A stretch of 64,000 nt of DNA from Bacteroidaceae bacterium (GTDB lineage: Bacteria; Bacteroidota; Bacteroidia; Bacteroidales; Bacteroidaceae), in the NCBI GenBank assembly GCA_902362375.1, contig CABIVS010000004.1, positions 363,304-427,303 on the forward strand. The letters run 5' to 3'. This document shows, piece by piece, positions 24,615 through 32,842 of this stretch. The notes under the pieces are model-generated. The model saw only the letters and a program-made list of their open reading frames with translations, was not told where the DNA came from and ran no database searches. Position 1 is the stretch's first letter; the number at the start of each line of letters is the position of its first letter. The position numbers and the translations under genes were made by a program.

Positions 24615-25622
24615 ATGAAAACTTTTATACACTATTTATCCGTACTGATTGCAACATTAATAATCGTTTCGTGTGAGAATGAGCTTCCTTTCAGCATCAA
24701 GGACAATCCGCCCAAATTAGTAATGAATGCACTGATTAATGCTGAAAGCCAGGCAAATCTTCTTTTCCTCAACTTCACAGGAAAGGACGCTACAACTCAT
24801 ATCCAAAATGCAACGATAGAGGTACGCGTCAACGGACAACTGACAGAAAGCCTGCGTCCCCTTCCACCGAAACAGGAAGGAGATCCGCAATGCCGCTTCA
24901 ACATTACAAGCAAATTTACTCCCGGTGACGTGGTACGTATCGATGCACTTACTGATGACGGGAAATATCATGCATGGGCAGAAGTAACGGTTCCTCAACG
25001 TCCTGCCGAAATAGAAAACATCGACACTCTTACCGTTCCAATGTTGGAATATGGTCACATAAGAAAATATCTTCGTTACCGGATAACCCTCAAAGATCGT
25101 CCCTATGAAACAAATTATTATCGCATTGTGGTGGACAAACAAACTACTTTACGAAAATATAATTATGAAGAAGAGGGAAAAGGCGAGTACATCTTTTGGA
25201 CAAAGCACAGTTACTCATTCATCGGACGCGAAGACATTGTACTGACAGACGGGCAACCGTCTACCGGACAAGATGAGGATAACGGATTATTTGACACGGC
25301 AAGGAATATCTATGGGGTATTCGATGACTCCCGGTTTAAAAACACATCTTATACAATGACAGTATATAATAGTACACACGTCGAAACTGCCAGCGAAGAG
25401 GGGTCTTTTCATCAAATGGACATCATTATCCGCTTAAGAAGCATCACGGAAGTAGAATATTATTATCTGAAAGCGCTTAACCTTGTGGACTCTGACATTT
25501 ATGACGAGACAATCGATGAACCAATCAAATATCCCAGCAATGTGCATGGAGGAACCGGAATGATAGGAATCTCAACAGAGGTCAGCAAAAAAATAGAAAT
25601 AGAAACACCACAACGATGGTAA
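24615..25622 (+). CDS. DUF4249 family lipoprotein
   Basis: A 335-residue protein with a lipobox near IIVSC (Cys about 20) and the DUF4249 pattern ENELPFSIKDNPPKLVMNALI, later YYRIVVDK and a C-terminal VHGGTGMIGI. DUF4249 lipoproteins are regularly encoded right after TonB receptors of this kind and are thought to act as their surface partner, as SusD does for SusC. It starts 7 bp after the receptor stop and its end overlaps the next gene. The bound ligand is not known. Confidence 0.88.
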   Translation: MKTFIHYLSVLIATLIIVSCENELPFSIKDNPPKLVMNALINAESQANLLFLNFTGKDATTHIQNATIEVRVNGQLTESLRPLPPKQEGDPQCRFNITSKFTPGDVVRIDALTDDGKYHAWAEVTVPQRPAEIENIDTLTVPMLEYGHIRKYLRYRITLKDRPYETNYYRIVVDKQTTLRKYNYEEEGKGEYIFWTKHSYSFIGREDIVLTDGQPSTGQDEDNGLFDTARNIYGVFDDSRFKNTSYTMTVYNSTHVETASEEGSFHQMDIIIRLRSITEVEYYYLKALNLVDSDIYDETIDEPIKYPSNVHGGTGMIGISTEVSKKIEIETPQRW

Positions 25623-26386
25623 CCAATCGTATATTATGCATATTTGTCTTACTCCCACTGTTCTGTTCCTGCCGAAGCAGCCGGAGTATGCTAAGAGAGA
25701 TACAAGCCTTAAAATCCAGCTTGTATTACGAGCTCACTTCTCCTATCTATCAGGAGAAAGCAGACCAAACCGTATATCTGGATTTCATCGACTACTCTAA
25801 CATGGATTATTACACCAGCGTGAAACGAAAAAAGTCTGCATATATTCCGCTACTGTTATATAACTACGAAGGTGAGCTTTTCCATCTCCGGTTAGGAGAG
25901 TCTTCGCTCACCCAACTCTATCGGGAATTTCTGACGGAGGCACTGCTTACCGAATGTAACAGTAGCACCTGCTACCATCTGATAGATAATCAGAAAGGGA
26001 AAATAATTCCCGATTCCGCCTATCGGCTGGAAGTAAAAATCAGAAAGAATGAGACGTATGGCAGAATCAAACTCAACCAGTCAAGCATCCCTTGGTTTGA
26101 GGGAGAAATGTTGGAGGTTGTCAATAACAAAATTCGCCCGGCAACTTCCAGTCTTGCCATTTCTATCCGCCTCACTCAAAAGGAAGATTGTCTGCTTGAC
26201 AAAACCTACTCTACAGAATATCAGCAAACTACAAAAGTGCAAAGATTCGAAGATTCACCGTCCGCCAATGCCGCTTGCCTGGATGATATGACCGAATGTT
26301 TGTCAATGGCTACGAAAGAAATCGTGGAGGAGATTAGTCGGGATATACATTTAATACTATCTTTGCAGCCAAAAAGCAGGCACTAA
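25616..26386 (+). CDS. Uncharacterised lipoprotein ending the TonB-receptor operon
   Basis: A 256-residue protein with the lipobox LFCSC (Cys near residue 19). The mature part mixes helices and strands and has a pattern of short strands around DQTVYLDFIDYSN and RLEVKIRKNETYG, loosely like auxiliary lipoproteins of envelope transport systems; I cannot assign a family. It overlaps the DUF4249 gene by 7 bp, so it belongs to the sigma/anti-sigma/receptor operon. The promoter of the following transporter gene lies inside its last codons. Confidence 0.82.
   Translation: MVTNRILCIFVLLPLFCSCRSSRSMLREIQALKSSLYYELTSPIYQEKADQTVYLDFIDYSNMDYYTSVKRKKSAYIPLLLYNYEGELFHLRLGESSLTQLYREFLTEALLTECNSSTCYHLIDNQKGKIIPDSAYRLEVKIRKNETYGRIKLNQSSIPWFEGEMLEVVNNKIRPATSSLAISIRLTQKEDCLLDKTYSTEYQQTTKVQRFEDSPSANAACLDDMTECLSMATKEIVEEISRDIHLILSLQPKSRH
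26358..26365 (+). promoter_or_regulatory. -7 element for the LysO genes, inside the upstream reading frame
   Basis: TATCTTTG matches the -7 consensus 23 bp before the ATG at 26389, with a weak TTAG 20 bp upstream (26334-26337). It suggests that the exporter pair is transcribed separately from the receptor operon. Confidence 0.45.
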
Positions 26387-26388
26387 CT

Positions 26389-26676
26389 ATGTTTATCATT
26401 ATTGGAATTATGCTGACAGGGATGCTTCTTGGCTACTTGTTACGCAGTAAAAGACTATCATGGATACACAAGATAATTACTCTTCTTATATGGATTCTCC
26501 TCTTTCTTCTCGGAATAGATGTAGGAGGTAACGAATCTATTATCAAAGGTTTGCATACTCTCGGACTGGAAGCTATTATCATCACTGTAGCTGCCGTTGC
26601 AGGAAGTACGTTATGTGCCTGGGGATTATGGTATCTATTATATAGATGGAATAGAGGAAAGGAGACAAAAGCATGA
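26389..26676 (+). CDS. LysO family lysine exporter, N-terminal half protein
   Basis: A 95-residue protein with three membrane segments (about 1-19, 25-44, 58-83). It resembles the N-terminal third of E. coli LysO (YbjE, about 299 residues), which exports lysine and thialysine. The motif LLGIDVGGNESII matches the conserved loop of the family. Its stop overlaps the start of the next gene (ATGA), which encodes the remaining two thirds. Together the two halves give 297 residues, so the exporter is probably a complex of two chains. Sequence error is unlikely because both frames are clean and each has a proper start. Confidence 0.85.
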   Translation: MFIIIGIMLTGMLLGYLLRSKRLSWIHKIITLLIWILLFLLGIDVGGNESIIKGLHTLGLEAIIITVAAVAGSTLCAWGLWYLLYRWNRGKETKA

Positions 26677-27281
26677 AAGGTAGTTTGATTATCGTCTCTT
26701 TCTTCATTATCGGTACTCTTTGTGGAGTTTATCATCTCATTCCATACGACTTCACCGACAGCAAGCTCAGTTACTATGCCCTCTGCGGACTCATGTTCTG
26801 CGTAGGTATCAGTATTGGTAACGATCCGAATACCCTGAAGAGTTTTCGCTCCCTGAATCCGCGGCTTGTATTCCTTCCCATCATGACGATCATTGGCACA
26901 TTAGCAGGCTGCGCCGTAGCAGGAGCCTTTATGAGCCAACGAGGCCCTTTAGACTGTATGGCAGTCGGAGCCGGATTTGGCTATTATTCACTTTCCAGCA
27001 TTTTCATTACTGAATACAAGGGGCCCGAATTGGGAACTATTGCATTACTTTCCAATATCATGCGTGAAATCATCGCTTTGCTGTGTGCGCCATTATTAGT
27101 GAAGTATTTCGGAAAGCTAGCCCCTATTTCTGTTGGTGGAGCCACTACAATGGATACCACTCTTCCTATTATTACCCGATATTCGGGAAAAGAATTTGTA
27201 ATCATTTCCATTTTCCATGGTTTTGTTGTTGATTTCAGTGTTCCTTTCCTAGTCACGTTCCTTTGCTCAATATCATTTTAA
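26673..27281 (+). CDS. LysO family lysine exporter, C-terminal half protein
   Basis: A 202-residue membrane protein matching the C-terminal two thirds of LysO (DUF340). Conserved blocks are FCVGISIGND near 45, MAVGAGFGYYSLSSIFITE near 97-115 and GGATTMDTTLPIITRYSG near 155-172. It starts inside the stop codon of the N-terminal half gene, so the two should be made in equal amounts. The family exports lysine when dipeptides or lysine analogues accumulate. Confidence 0.88.
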   Translation: MKGSLIIVSFFIIGTLCGVYHLIPYDFTDSKLSYYALCGLMFCVGISIGNDPNTLKSFRSLNPRLVFLPIMTIIGTLAGCAVAGAFMSQRGPLDCMAVGAGFGYYSLSSIFITEYKGPELGTIALLSNIMREIIALLCAPLLVKYFGKLAPISVGGATTMDTTLPIITRYSGKEFVIISIFHGFVVDFSVPFLVTFLCSISF

Positions 27282-27386
27282 CAGGAATAAATCCTAAAAA
27301 GCAGATTATTTCCACTATCGTTTTCGCACACGTATTACAAATATGTTTCATAAAGAACCGTTTTTGTATCAAAAAGCATATCATCT

Positions 27387-27402
27387 CTTGACTTACATCA
27401 AG
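27387..27402. promoter_or_regulatory. FNR-box-like palindrome upstream of the small secreted protein gene
   Basis: CTTGA-CTTACA-TCAAG is a perfect 5-bp-arm palindrome with a 6-bp spacer, and matches TTGAT-N4-ATCAA at nine of ten positions. It lies in the intergenic region after the lysine exporter genes, about 68 bp upstream of a -7 box at 27462. The same palindrome occurs at 35769. Confidence 0.6.
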
Positions 27403-27461
27403 AAATGAGGCTAAATAGAATCTTTTCCTTTTCTTTATTTTTATGCTATAAAACATATTCT

Positions 27462-27469
27462 TATATTTG
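27462..27469 (+). promoter_or_regulatory. -7 element and long leader of the small secreted protein gene
   Basis: TATATTTG matches the -7 consensus. The implied leader is about 98 nt. It begins near a perfect 12-bp palindrome CTAAGCGCTTAG (27489-27500) and then has repeated TTTTTAGG motifs, so it may fold or be bound by a regulator. Confidence 0.6.
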
Positions 27470-27573
27470 CATAGGTAAAAAGAAAAAACTAAGCGCTTAG
27501 ACTAATTTTCAATAGGTATTAGATTTGTTTTTAGGAATAGTTTTTAGGTATAACAATTAAAAAAGTAGGTATT

Positions 27574-27930
27574 ATGAAACGTTTAGGATTAACATTAGTG
27601 GCAGCGCTCTGCCTTGCTGCTACAACATTTGCAGCCGGAAATCAACCTACAACTGCAAAATGGGAAGGTAACATCAATGTTAGTAAATTAGGTAAATATT
27701 TGAACTTGAATTCAGTTCAGAGTGAAGAGGTTGCAAACATCTGCGATTATTTCTCCGAACAGATGTCAAGAGCCACAACAGCAAAGAAAGATAAAGAAGC
27801 TAAATTGCGTAACGCTGTTTATGGTAACTTGAAGCTGATGAGAAAGACTCTTAGTGCTGAACAGTATGCCAAGTATGCTGCATTGATGAACATCACTTTA
27901 CAGAATAAAGGTATTGAACTGAATAAGTAA
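27574..27930 (+). CDS. Small secreted helical protein
   Basis: A 118-residue protein with a clear signal peptide (MKRLGLTLVAALCLAATTFAAG, cleavage near residue 20). The mature part is helical and charged, with NVSKLGKYLNLNSVQSEEV, a middle segment rich in Lys and Ala, and a final helix LSAEQYAKYAALMNITLQNKG. I recognise no named domain, though the pattern of a KLGKYLxLxxxQ helix followed by a paired helix recalls Spy/CpxP-type periplasmic chaperones. A strong promoter, long leader and strong terminator suggest high, regulated expression as a single gene. An FNR-like site lies upstream. Confidence 0.83.
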   Translation: MKRLGLTLVAALCLAATTFAAGNQPTTAKWEGNINVSKLGKYLNLNSVQSEEVANICDYFSEQMSRATTAKKDKEAKLRNAVYGNLKLMRKTLSAEQYAKYAALMNITLQNKGIELNK

Positions 27931-27956
27931 AATGAGTAATATGCAAAAGAGAGAGA

Positions 27957-27990
27957 GGGTGGAAGCCAGTTTGGGCTTCCACTTTTTTTA
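27957..27990 (+). terminator. Terminator of the small secreted protein gene
   Basis: A perfect 9-bp stem GTGGAAGCC/GGCTTCCAC with a 6-nt loop is followed by seven T. Confidence 0.92.
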
Positions 27991-27995
27991 TTCTA

Positions 27996-29060
27996 TTATT
28001 TAATAGTCACCATAGTAGCTCCAAACCCATATTCCTGGAAAGAAGCATCCTGATAACGGCAATTACTATATTTCCGTTTCAATTCATCAAGAACGGCTTT
28101 CCGAAGTACACCATCCCCTTTGCCGTGAATAAAGACAATCTTCTGCTCACGCTTGTTCTTATAAACCTCCATCACTTCGCGAAATTTATCCAATTGATAG
28201 TTCAGTATTTCAGCATTACCCATTCCTTGAGTATCATCTAGTAAAGAGTCGATATGAAGATCTATTTCGACAATCTCACTCTTTCCACCATGAGCATGGT
28301 TCGGTTTCACAATAGGTTGTGATCTGGGTTTATCTATAGACTTCTTCTGCAGCAAAGCCTCTTGAAGTTCTTCTGCCGAAACATATACTTGTTTGGTAGG
28401 CATATCATCTTTCACAATGTCATAAATCAACGCCGGTTCTTCGAAGAAATCAGAATCGCTAAAGGTATGAAGTTTATAGAACTTCACGGTATCAATCCGT
28501 ATTTCCACACTGACAGCCGGTTTGATAGCTGCAGGCTTACCGTCCTTGAAAGCGATCAACTGAACGGCCACCCGCTCCATATCATTCAGTACATCTTTTG
28601 TGAACTCCTCCAGCAACAATTTGGTATTGGGTTCCACCAACCCGTGCGAACGGTTCTTCCAGGCTTTTCCTTCTGCACTCAAATAAGTGTAATACAAATA
28701 ATAATTGCTATCATTTACCAAATAAGTCTCGAAAGGAGTAGTCATCATAGCCTTTGCATCTTCAGGCACATAAGCCAGAAATACATTCAGCGTATCTCCT
28801 CCCTTCACTTCCGGCTGGCGTTGAATGACGGGCATCTCCGGTTTTACCGGTTTAGCAGTTCCCTCTTGTTTTGGAGCAGAAGAAGTCGGTTTACGCTTCA
28901 AATTATAGTCATCCGTTTCAATCACGACACACTCACGTATCGGCATCGGAATATCAAATCCATCCGCATCTTCCACCAACACAAAATCCTTTCCTTGGAA
29001 TCCAGTGACGATTCCACCGCCTACCTCACTAAGAAAGCGTACTTTATCTCCTATTTTCAT
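27996..29060 (-). CDS. DUF2027 and Smr domain protein
   Basis: A 354-residue protein with the DUF2027 N-terminus ([20 protein letters not shown], an SH3-like fold), a central beta-rich region (about 95-230), and a C-terminal Smr domain (about 262-354) with DLHIDSL near 267 and [13 protein letters not shown] near 310-320. Smr domains, as in MutS2, nick or bind nucleic acids, and the GKGxG and DxH motifs of active members are present. The function in Bacteroidetes is not established. A -7 box (TATCTTTG on the minus strand, 29111-29104) lies upstream. Confidence 0.9.
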   Translation of the reverse strand: MKIGDKVRFLSEVGGGIVTGFQGKDFVLVEDADGFDIPMPIRECVVIETDDYNLKRKPTSSAPKQEGTAKPVKPEMPVIQRQPEVKGGDTLNVFLAYVPEDAKAMMTTPFETYLVNDSNYYLYYTYLSAEGKAWKNRSHGLVEPNTKLLLEEFTKDVLNDMERVAVQLIAFKDGKPAAIKPAVSVEIRIDTVKFYKLHTFSDSDFFEEPALIYDIVKDDMPTKQVYVSAEELQEALLQKKSIDKPRSQPIVKPNHAHGGKSEIVEIDLHIDSLLDDTQGMGNAEILNYQLDKFREVMEVYKNKREQKIVFIHGKGDGVLRKAVLDELKRKYSNCRYQDASFQEYGFGATMVTIK

Positions 29061-29262
29061 TGTTGTATATCCAATTAAAATTCAAACTCAAAAAAACGAG
29101 TAACAAAGATAGAGATTTCTATGAAATTAAATGGTGATTCGATTCTAAAAACAAATCGCCCCTTCCGAATTTGTCATGGTTAGCAATTCTTTGAAATCAG
29201 ATATTCAGCCTGTTCTATCACTGAGAGGGTATGGTATACATATTCCTTTTCTCTCTTCTTGA

Positions 29263-30036
29263 TTACAACAGTTTCATCAATTCAGCAGCCCGACACGCCT
29301 CTATCGAATTCCCGACAGAAAGTTTTTCCAAAATATTCTGCCGGTGCCGGTTGACTGTATTCACACTGATATAAAGGGTTGTTGCAATCTCTTTACTTGA
29401 TAGTCCTTTACGTATACAGCGAAGTATTTCCTTTTCACGTTCGGACAATATATTGCGATGTTCCTCCGATAAGAAAAGTATTTCCACTTCTCCACGTTCC
29501 ATGTGAGTAATGGTAGGGTATATACCTTGCTCTGTCCGTTGATCTGCCGACAGGGAATAAAGACAAAAGATCAGCCATGCACTTCCCGAAGGAGTATTTT
29601 CCATAATCTGCACTAAGTTATCAATATACTGATACACTCCTTTCTCATTCATCATACGTATTCTGCATCTTCCCCGGTATTTCAGCCGTTCATCGAAAGG
29701 CATTGAAAAGGTTTTCTGAAAAAACTTATACTCCAATAACCGCTTTTCTACCAAATCTTCAGGATGAATACGCCGGTAAATACAATCTTCATCCATAGAA
29801 TCAATTACACTTAACGCAGCTTCTTCGGGAGTCAACCCCAAGAAATGTGCCCACGGATGAACGACAATATAACTCTTCCTGTTCGAAAGATCCGAAATTA
29901 CAGCACACCCGCCATTTATCTCTGTCAATGAATGAATAAATCGCCGATGCTGCTCTACAACCCTATTATCCAATGTTTCATCAGTGATCGGTTGCGTTGC
30001 ATAAACTTCATCTATTTCCTTTTGTAATACGTCCAT
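29263..30036 (-). CDS. LuxR-type helix-turn-helix regulator with PAS-like sensor
   Basis: A 257-residue protein. Residues 30-180 look like a PAS-type sensor (SYIVVHPWAHFLGLTPEEA, IYRRIHPEDLVEKRLLEYKF). The C-terminal 65 residues are a LuxR/FixJ HTH: LSEREKEILRCIRKGLSSKEIA then ISVNTVNRHRQNIL. No receiver domain or membrane segment is present, so it is a cytosolic one-component regulator. It is divergent from the DUF1349 gene, which is the nearest possible target. The inducer is unknown. Confidence 0.88.
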   Translation of the reverse strand: MDVLQKEIDEVYATQPITDETLDNRVVEQHRRFIHSLTEINGGCAVISDLSNRKSYIVVHPWAHFLGLTPEEAALSVIDSMDEDCIYRRIHPEDLVEKRLLEYKFFQKTFSMPFDERLKYRGRCRIRMMNEKGVYQYIDNLVQIMENTPSGSAWLIFCLYSLSADQRTEQGIYPTITHMERGEVEILFLSEEHRNILSEREKEILRCIRKGLSSKEIATTLYISVNTVNRHRQNILEKLSVGNSIEACRAAELMKLL

Positions 30037-30061
30037 TCTATAAAATGGTTATTATTCAGTA

Positions 30062-30092
30062 TTGTTACACACGGCGGCTTGTGCTATCTTTG
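30062..30092 (+). promoter_or_regulatory. Promoter of the DUF1349 gene
   Basis: A TTG (30062-30064) 20 bp upstream of TATCTTTG (30085-30092) matches the -33/-7 arrangement. The box ends 31 bp before the ATG at 30124. Confidence 0.55.
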
Positions 30093-30123
30093 CACCACAA
30101 AGATAATCAAATAAGAAATAATC

Positions 30124-30789
30124 ATGAAATATTTAAAAATCAAAATCATGTCAATAGCCTTTATGGCAGTAGCAACTTCTTCTATGGGACAAAGTTTGAA
30201 TAAAATGAACTGGCTGAATGAGCCTCAACAATGGGAAATAAAAGATGATAAGACTTTAGTGATGGACGTTCCGGCAAAAACTGACTTCTGGCGGATTTCT
30301 CATTATGGATTTACCGTAGACGACGGTCCTTTCTATTATGCCACTTACGGTGGAGAATTCGAAGCCAAAGTAAAGATAACCGGCAATTACGTAACAACTT
30401 TCGACCAAATGGGATTAATGCTGCGCATCGACCATGAAAACTGGATCAAAGCAGGTGTGGAATATGTAGATGGCAAACAGAATGTGAGTGCTGTTGTAAC
30501 GCATCGGACTAGCGATTGGAGCGTAGTGCAGTTGCCGGATGCTCCCCGTTCTATATGGATAAAAGCAGTCCGCCGTTTGGATGCAGTAGAAATATTTTTC
30601 TCACGTGACGATAAAGAATATATTATGATGCGCACTTGTTGGTTGCAAGATAATTGTCCTGTCATGGTTGGGTTGATGGGAGCTTGTCCGGACGGGAAAG
30701 GCTTCACCGCTACATTCGAAGAATTTAAAGTGACTCCATTAGCCGATCAACGAAGACTGGAATGGGCCAAAAAACAAATGAATAAATAG
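30124..30789 (+). CDS. Secreted DUF1349 domain protein
   Basis: A 221-residue protein with a probable signal peptide (about 1-23, ending ATSSMGQ) and a DUF1349 beta-sandwich of concanavalin type: TDFWRISHYGFTVDDGPFYY, YVTTFDQMGLMLRID, WIKAGVEYVDGKQNVSAVVT and FTATFEEFKVTP. The family resembles yeast Regucalcin-like/lectin sandwiches and is mostly of unknown activity; some members are linked to carbohydrate binding. An internal ATG eight codons later would also keep the signal peptide. Its divergent LuxR-type neighbour may control it. Confidence 0.88.
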   Translation: MKYLKIKIMSIAFMAVATSSMGQSLNKMNWLNEPQQWEIKDDKTLVMDVPAKTDFWRISHYGFTVDDGPFYYATYGGEFEAKVKITGNYVTTFDQMGLMLRIDHENWIKAGVEYVDGKQNVSAVVTHRTSDWSVVQLPDAPRSIWIKAVRRLDAVEIFFSRDDKEYIMMRTCWLQDNCPVMVGLMGACPDGKGFTATFEEFKVTPLADQRRLEWAKKQMNK

Positions 30790-30820
30790 GTACTTCACAT
30801 ATACAGGTTGTTTTACCTGA

Positions 30821-30880
30821 CTAAAGCATAGCTTTAGGGAATGAAAAGCATAGCTTTAACCAGTCTAAAGCTATGCTTTT
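30821..30880. repeat. Three copies of a 14-nt unit forming nested hairpins
   Basis: CTAAAGCATAGCTTTAG (30821-30837) is itself a near-perfect palindrome. AAAAGCATAGCTTTA (30844-30858) and its exact reverse complement TAAAGCTATGCTTTT (30866-30880) then form a 15-bp perfect stem with a 7-nt loop. The unit AAAGCATAGCTTTA thus occurs twice direct and once inverted. It may act as a terminator for the DUF1349 gene by stem strength, although no long T run follows, or as a competing-hairpin switch. Confidence 0.8.
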
Positions 30881-31054
30881 GAGAGTTAATAAGAGGTATA
30901 TCCGTTCTTTCTACAGATATAGCATTTTATCTATCTCCTTCACCTTTCTTCTGAACACCTGATAAATAGGGCATTCACGGGTGGAGGGGATTAAAAACAA
31001 ATACTATAATTAGTAGAGGTGAATTGCAGAGAAACAGAGCATACGTTTTTCATA

Positions 31055-32107
31055 TTATTTCCAAAATCGTATATACCTGTCCTTTTCACGGTTCAAAGCA
31101 ACTTCATCGACACAATCATCCAGCCGGAACCATGAATGCTCTATGAACGAGCCTCCTTTTTTAACTGATTTATCCCAGTTTCCTATCACCTGCCCCTCAT
31201 GAAGAACAATCGGATAAAACAGACCATTATTCGTAAATGCTTTTGCATAATGCTCTTTAGGCAAAACGTCTGTCCGGTCTTTATACCCAAGCAAATATTC
31301 ATCATAAGAAGGAAGAAGATGTAAACTTCCGGAGACTTTTCCACGAGTCCGGCAATCTTCATGAATATACCATGTCTGTCCATTCCATTCTTCCGCAGTC
31401 AATTCTGAATCAATCAGATAGATAGCTTGCCGTGCTTCAGTAACAGGCAGTCCCGACCACCAGACAAAATCTTGTAAAACAGCGGGAGCATGACTCCGAA
31501 AATAGCTTCTGGCCAAACGAGCCAAAGATTCATCTTTTGTCAATTCAGGCATTGGCGGAACACGTTCTTCCAAAAGTGCATACGTGCATTTACTTCCTTT
31601 ATCTTCTCCACTACAGACAATGCCCACCTGTTCTGCCCGCGCCATAAAGCGGGTCATACGATGATTATCCGCCACAATTCCCGAACGGCTAAAATGTTCA
31701 GCAATCTCCTGCCTTGTCAGACTCTTTTTTCCACTAAGAATCTTTTCCAGTAACCGATAGCTTTTCGCATAAAGTTCTTCTGAAATATCCAGATCATGTC
31801 CTTTCGCATAAGATTCATTGGCAGCTATCACACGCTCGGCAGAAAGTTTCAACATCCATCGGATATCCTCTGCCGCTACCAGATGCCATGTCGGACGCAT
31901 TACATGAGTTCGCAAAATCTCACCCTCGCGTAACGCTTTCTCCACAGTCTGAATCGTTGCCGACTTCAAACGCATTCCTACTGCCCACTTTACCATGGAA
32001 TAATTCTGCGCCTGTATGGCTCCCATCCAGGACACAAGTTCCTTCGGTTGAGAGAAAAGAGGACTTAACAACTGTTGGTTTAATAAACGTATATTCGATA
32101 TTTTCAT
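31055..32107 (-). CDS. Winged-helix DNA-binding protein of the AlkX/YcaQ family (HTH_42)
   Basis: A 350-residue protein with the N-terminal signature of this family: LNQQLLSPLFSQPKELVSWMGAIQAQNY, later LREGEILRTHVMRPTWHLVAAEDIRWML. The fold is three tandem winged helices. E. coli YcaQ (AlkX) unhooks DNA interstrand crosslinks through a QxQ motif; here the corresponding region reads Q-A-Q-N (GAIQAQN), so a glycosylase role is possible but not proven. Its start overlaps the stop of the upstream WG-repeat lipoprotein gene by 4 bp. Confidence 0.85.
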   Translation of the reverse strand: MKISNIRLLNQQLLSPLFSQPKELVSWMGAIQAQNYSMVKWAVGMRLKSATIQTVEKALREGEILRTHVMRPTWHLVAAEDIRWMLKLSAERVIAANESYAKGHDLDISEELYAKSYRLLEKILSGKKSLTRQEIAEHFSRSGIVADNHRMTRFMARAEQVGIVCSGEDKGSKCTYALLEERVPPMPELTKDESLARLARSYFRSHAPAVLQDFVWWSGLPVTEARQAIYLIDSELTAEEWNGQTWYIHEDCRTRGKVSGSLHLLPSYDEYLLGYKDRTDVLPKEHYAKAFTNNGLFYPIVLHEGQVIGNWDKSVKKGGSFIEHSWFRLDDCVDEVALNREKDRYIRFWK

Positions 32108-32652
32108 TTCAATTTATTACCTTTTTTATCAATATAAAACCAATGATTGCTTTGCCACATCCAATGCTCCCCATACTTATCCAGTGTCTTTCTTTCCCCG
32201 GTATAAGTCGCTTTGGCCTTCCCGTCTTTGAAAGGAAGAGCGAAAGCAAACTGCGGTTGGATGACGACATTCCCCAATGTATCGGCAAACCCCATCAGCA
32301 TTTCATCGTTTATGATACGAAAAAGCCCTTCCTCTACATAGTCCGGCCCATTATCAAAGCTAAAGGTATAAAAAAGTTTTTCTCCTTTATTGTTGATCGT
32401 TGTCCATCCGGGGGTATGAGGTTCCACTACAAAACCGATATGCCGTATGGTATCACTCCCTCCATAATGATATTTACCAAAAGGAATCACCGTATCACCT
32501 CGTTCATTCAAATAACAGACAGAAGAGCCTAATTCTGGAAATTCTGTTGACGTATAAGCGATAAGGATTGCATGATCCGACTGTTTCTGACCGTCCAAGC
32601 ATCCAGTCGTAAAAATACAAAACAATAAGGCATACAAGGATTTTATTTTCAT
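32104..32652 (-). CDS. WG-repeat-like lipoprotein
   Basis: A 182-residue protein with lipobox FTTGC (Cys near residue 16) when started at 32652 (MKIKSLYALLFC). An in-frame start eight codons upstream would spoil the signal peptide. The mature part has WG-type beta-hairpin repeats, for example NERGDTVIPFGKYHYGG, NNKGEKLFYTF, DTLGNVVIQPQFAFALPFKDGKA and DKKGNKLK. Such repeats form a beta-propeller- or solenoid-like surface in many Bacteroides lipoproteins of unknown role. It is translationally coupled to the winged-helix gene. Confidence 0.83.
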   Translation of the reverse strand: MKIKSLYALLFCIFTTGCLDGQKQSDHAILIAYTSTEFPELGSSVCYLNERGDTVIPFGKYHYGGSDTIRHIGFVVEPHTPGWTTINNKGEKLFYTFSFDNGPDYVEEGLFRIINDEMLMGFADTLGNVVIQPQFAFALPFKDGKAKATYTGERKTLDKYGEHWMWQSNHWFYIDKKGNKLK

Positions 32653-32842
32653 GAGCTTATTATTAGTATACTGCAAATATAAAATTTCTTTCCAAACAAA
32701 CCATTGTTAATGAAAAGAATAAACTGGAAAAATCACTTTTATTCATCAACCAGAAGTTTTATTTCACTTTTTATTTCTTTCTTTGTAAGAACTACTACCA
32801 ACAAAACGACTAACTCTTCAAAACACATTAAAATTAAGTGAA

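Noticed and set aside
26389..27281. Frameshift or sequencing error in lysO
   Set aside because: The ATGA overlap, a proper start and conserved termini in both halves favour two genuine genes.
28362..29078. 238-codon rightward frame opposite the DUF2027/Smr gene
   Set aside because: Shadow of a clear coding gene on the other strand; no domain and no promoter.
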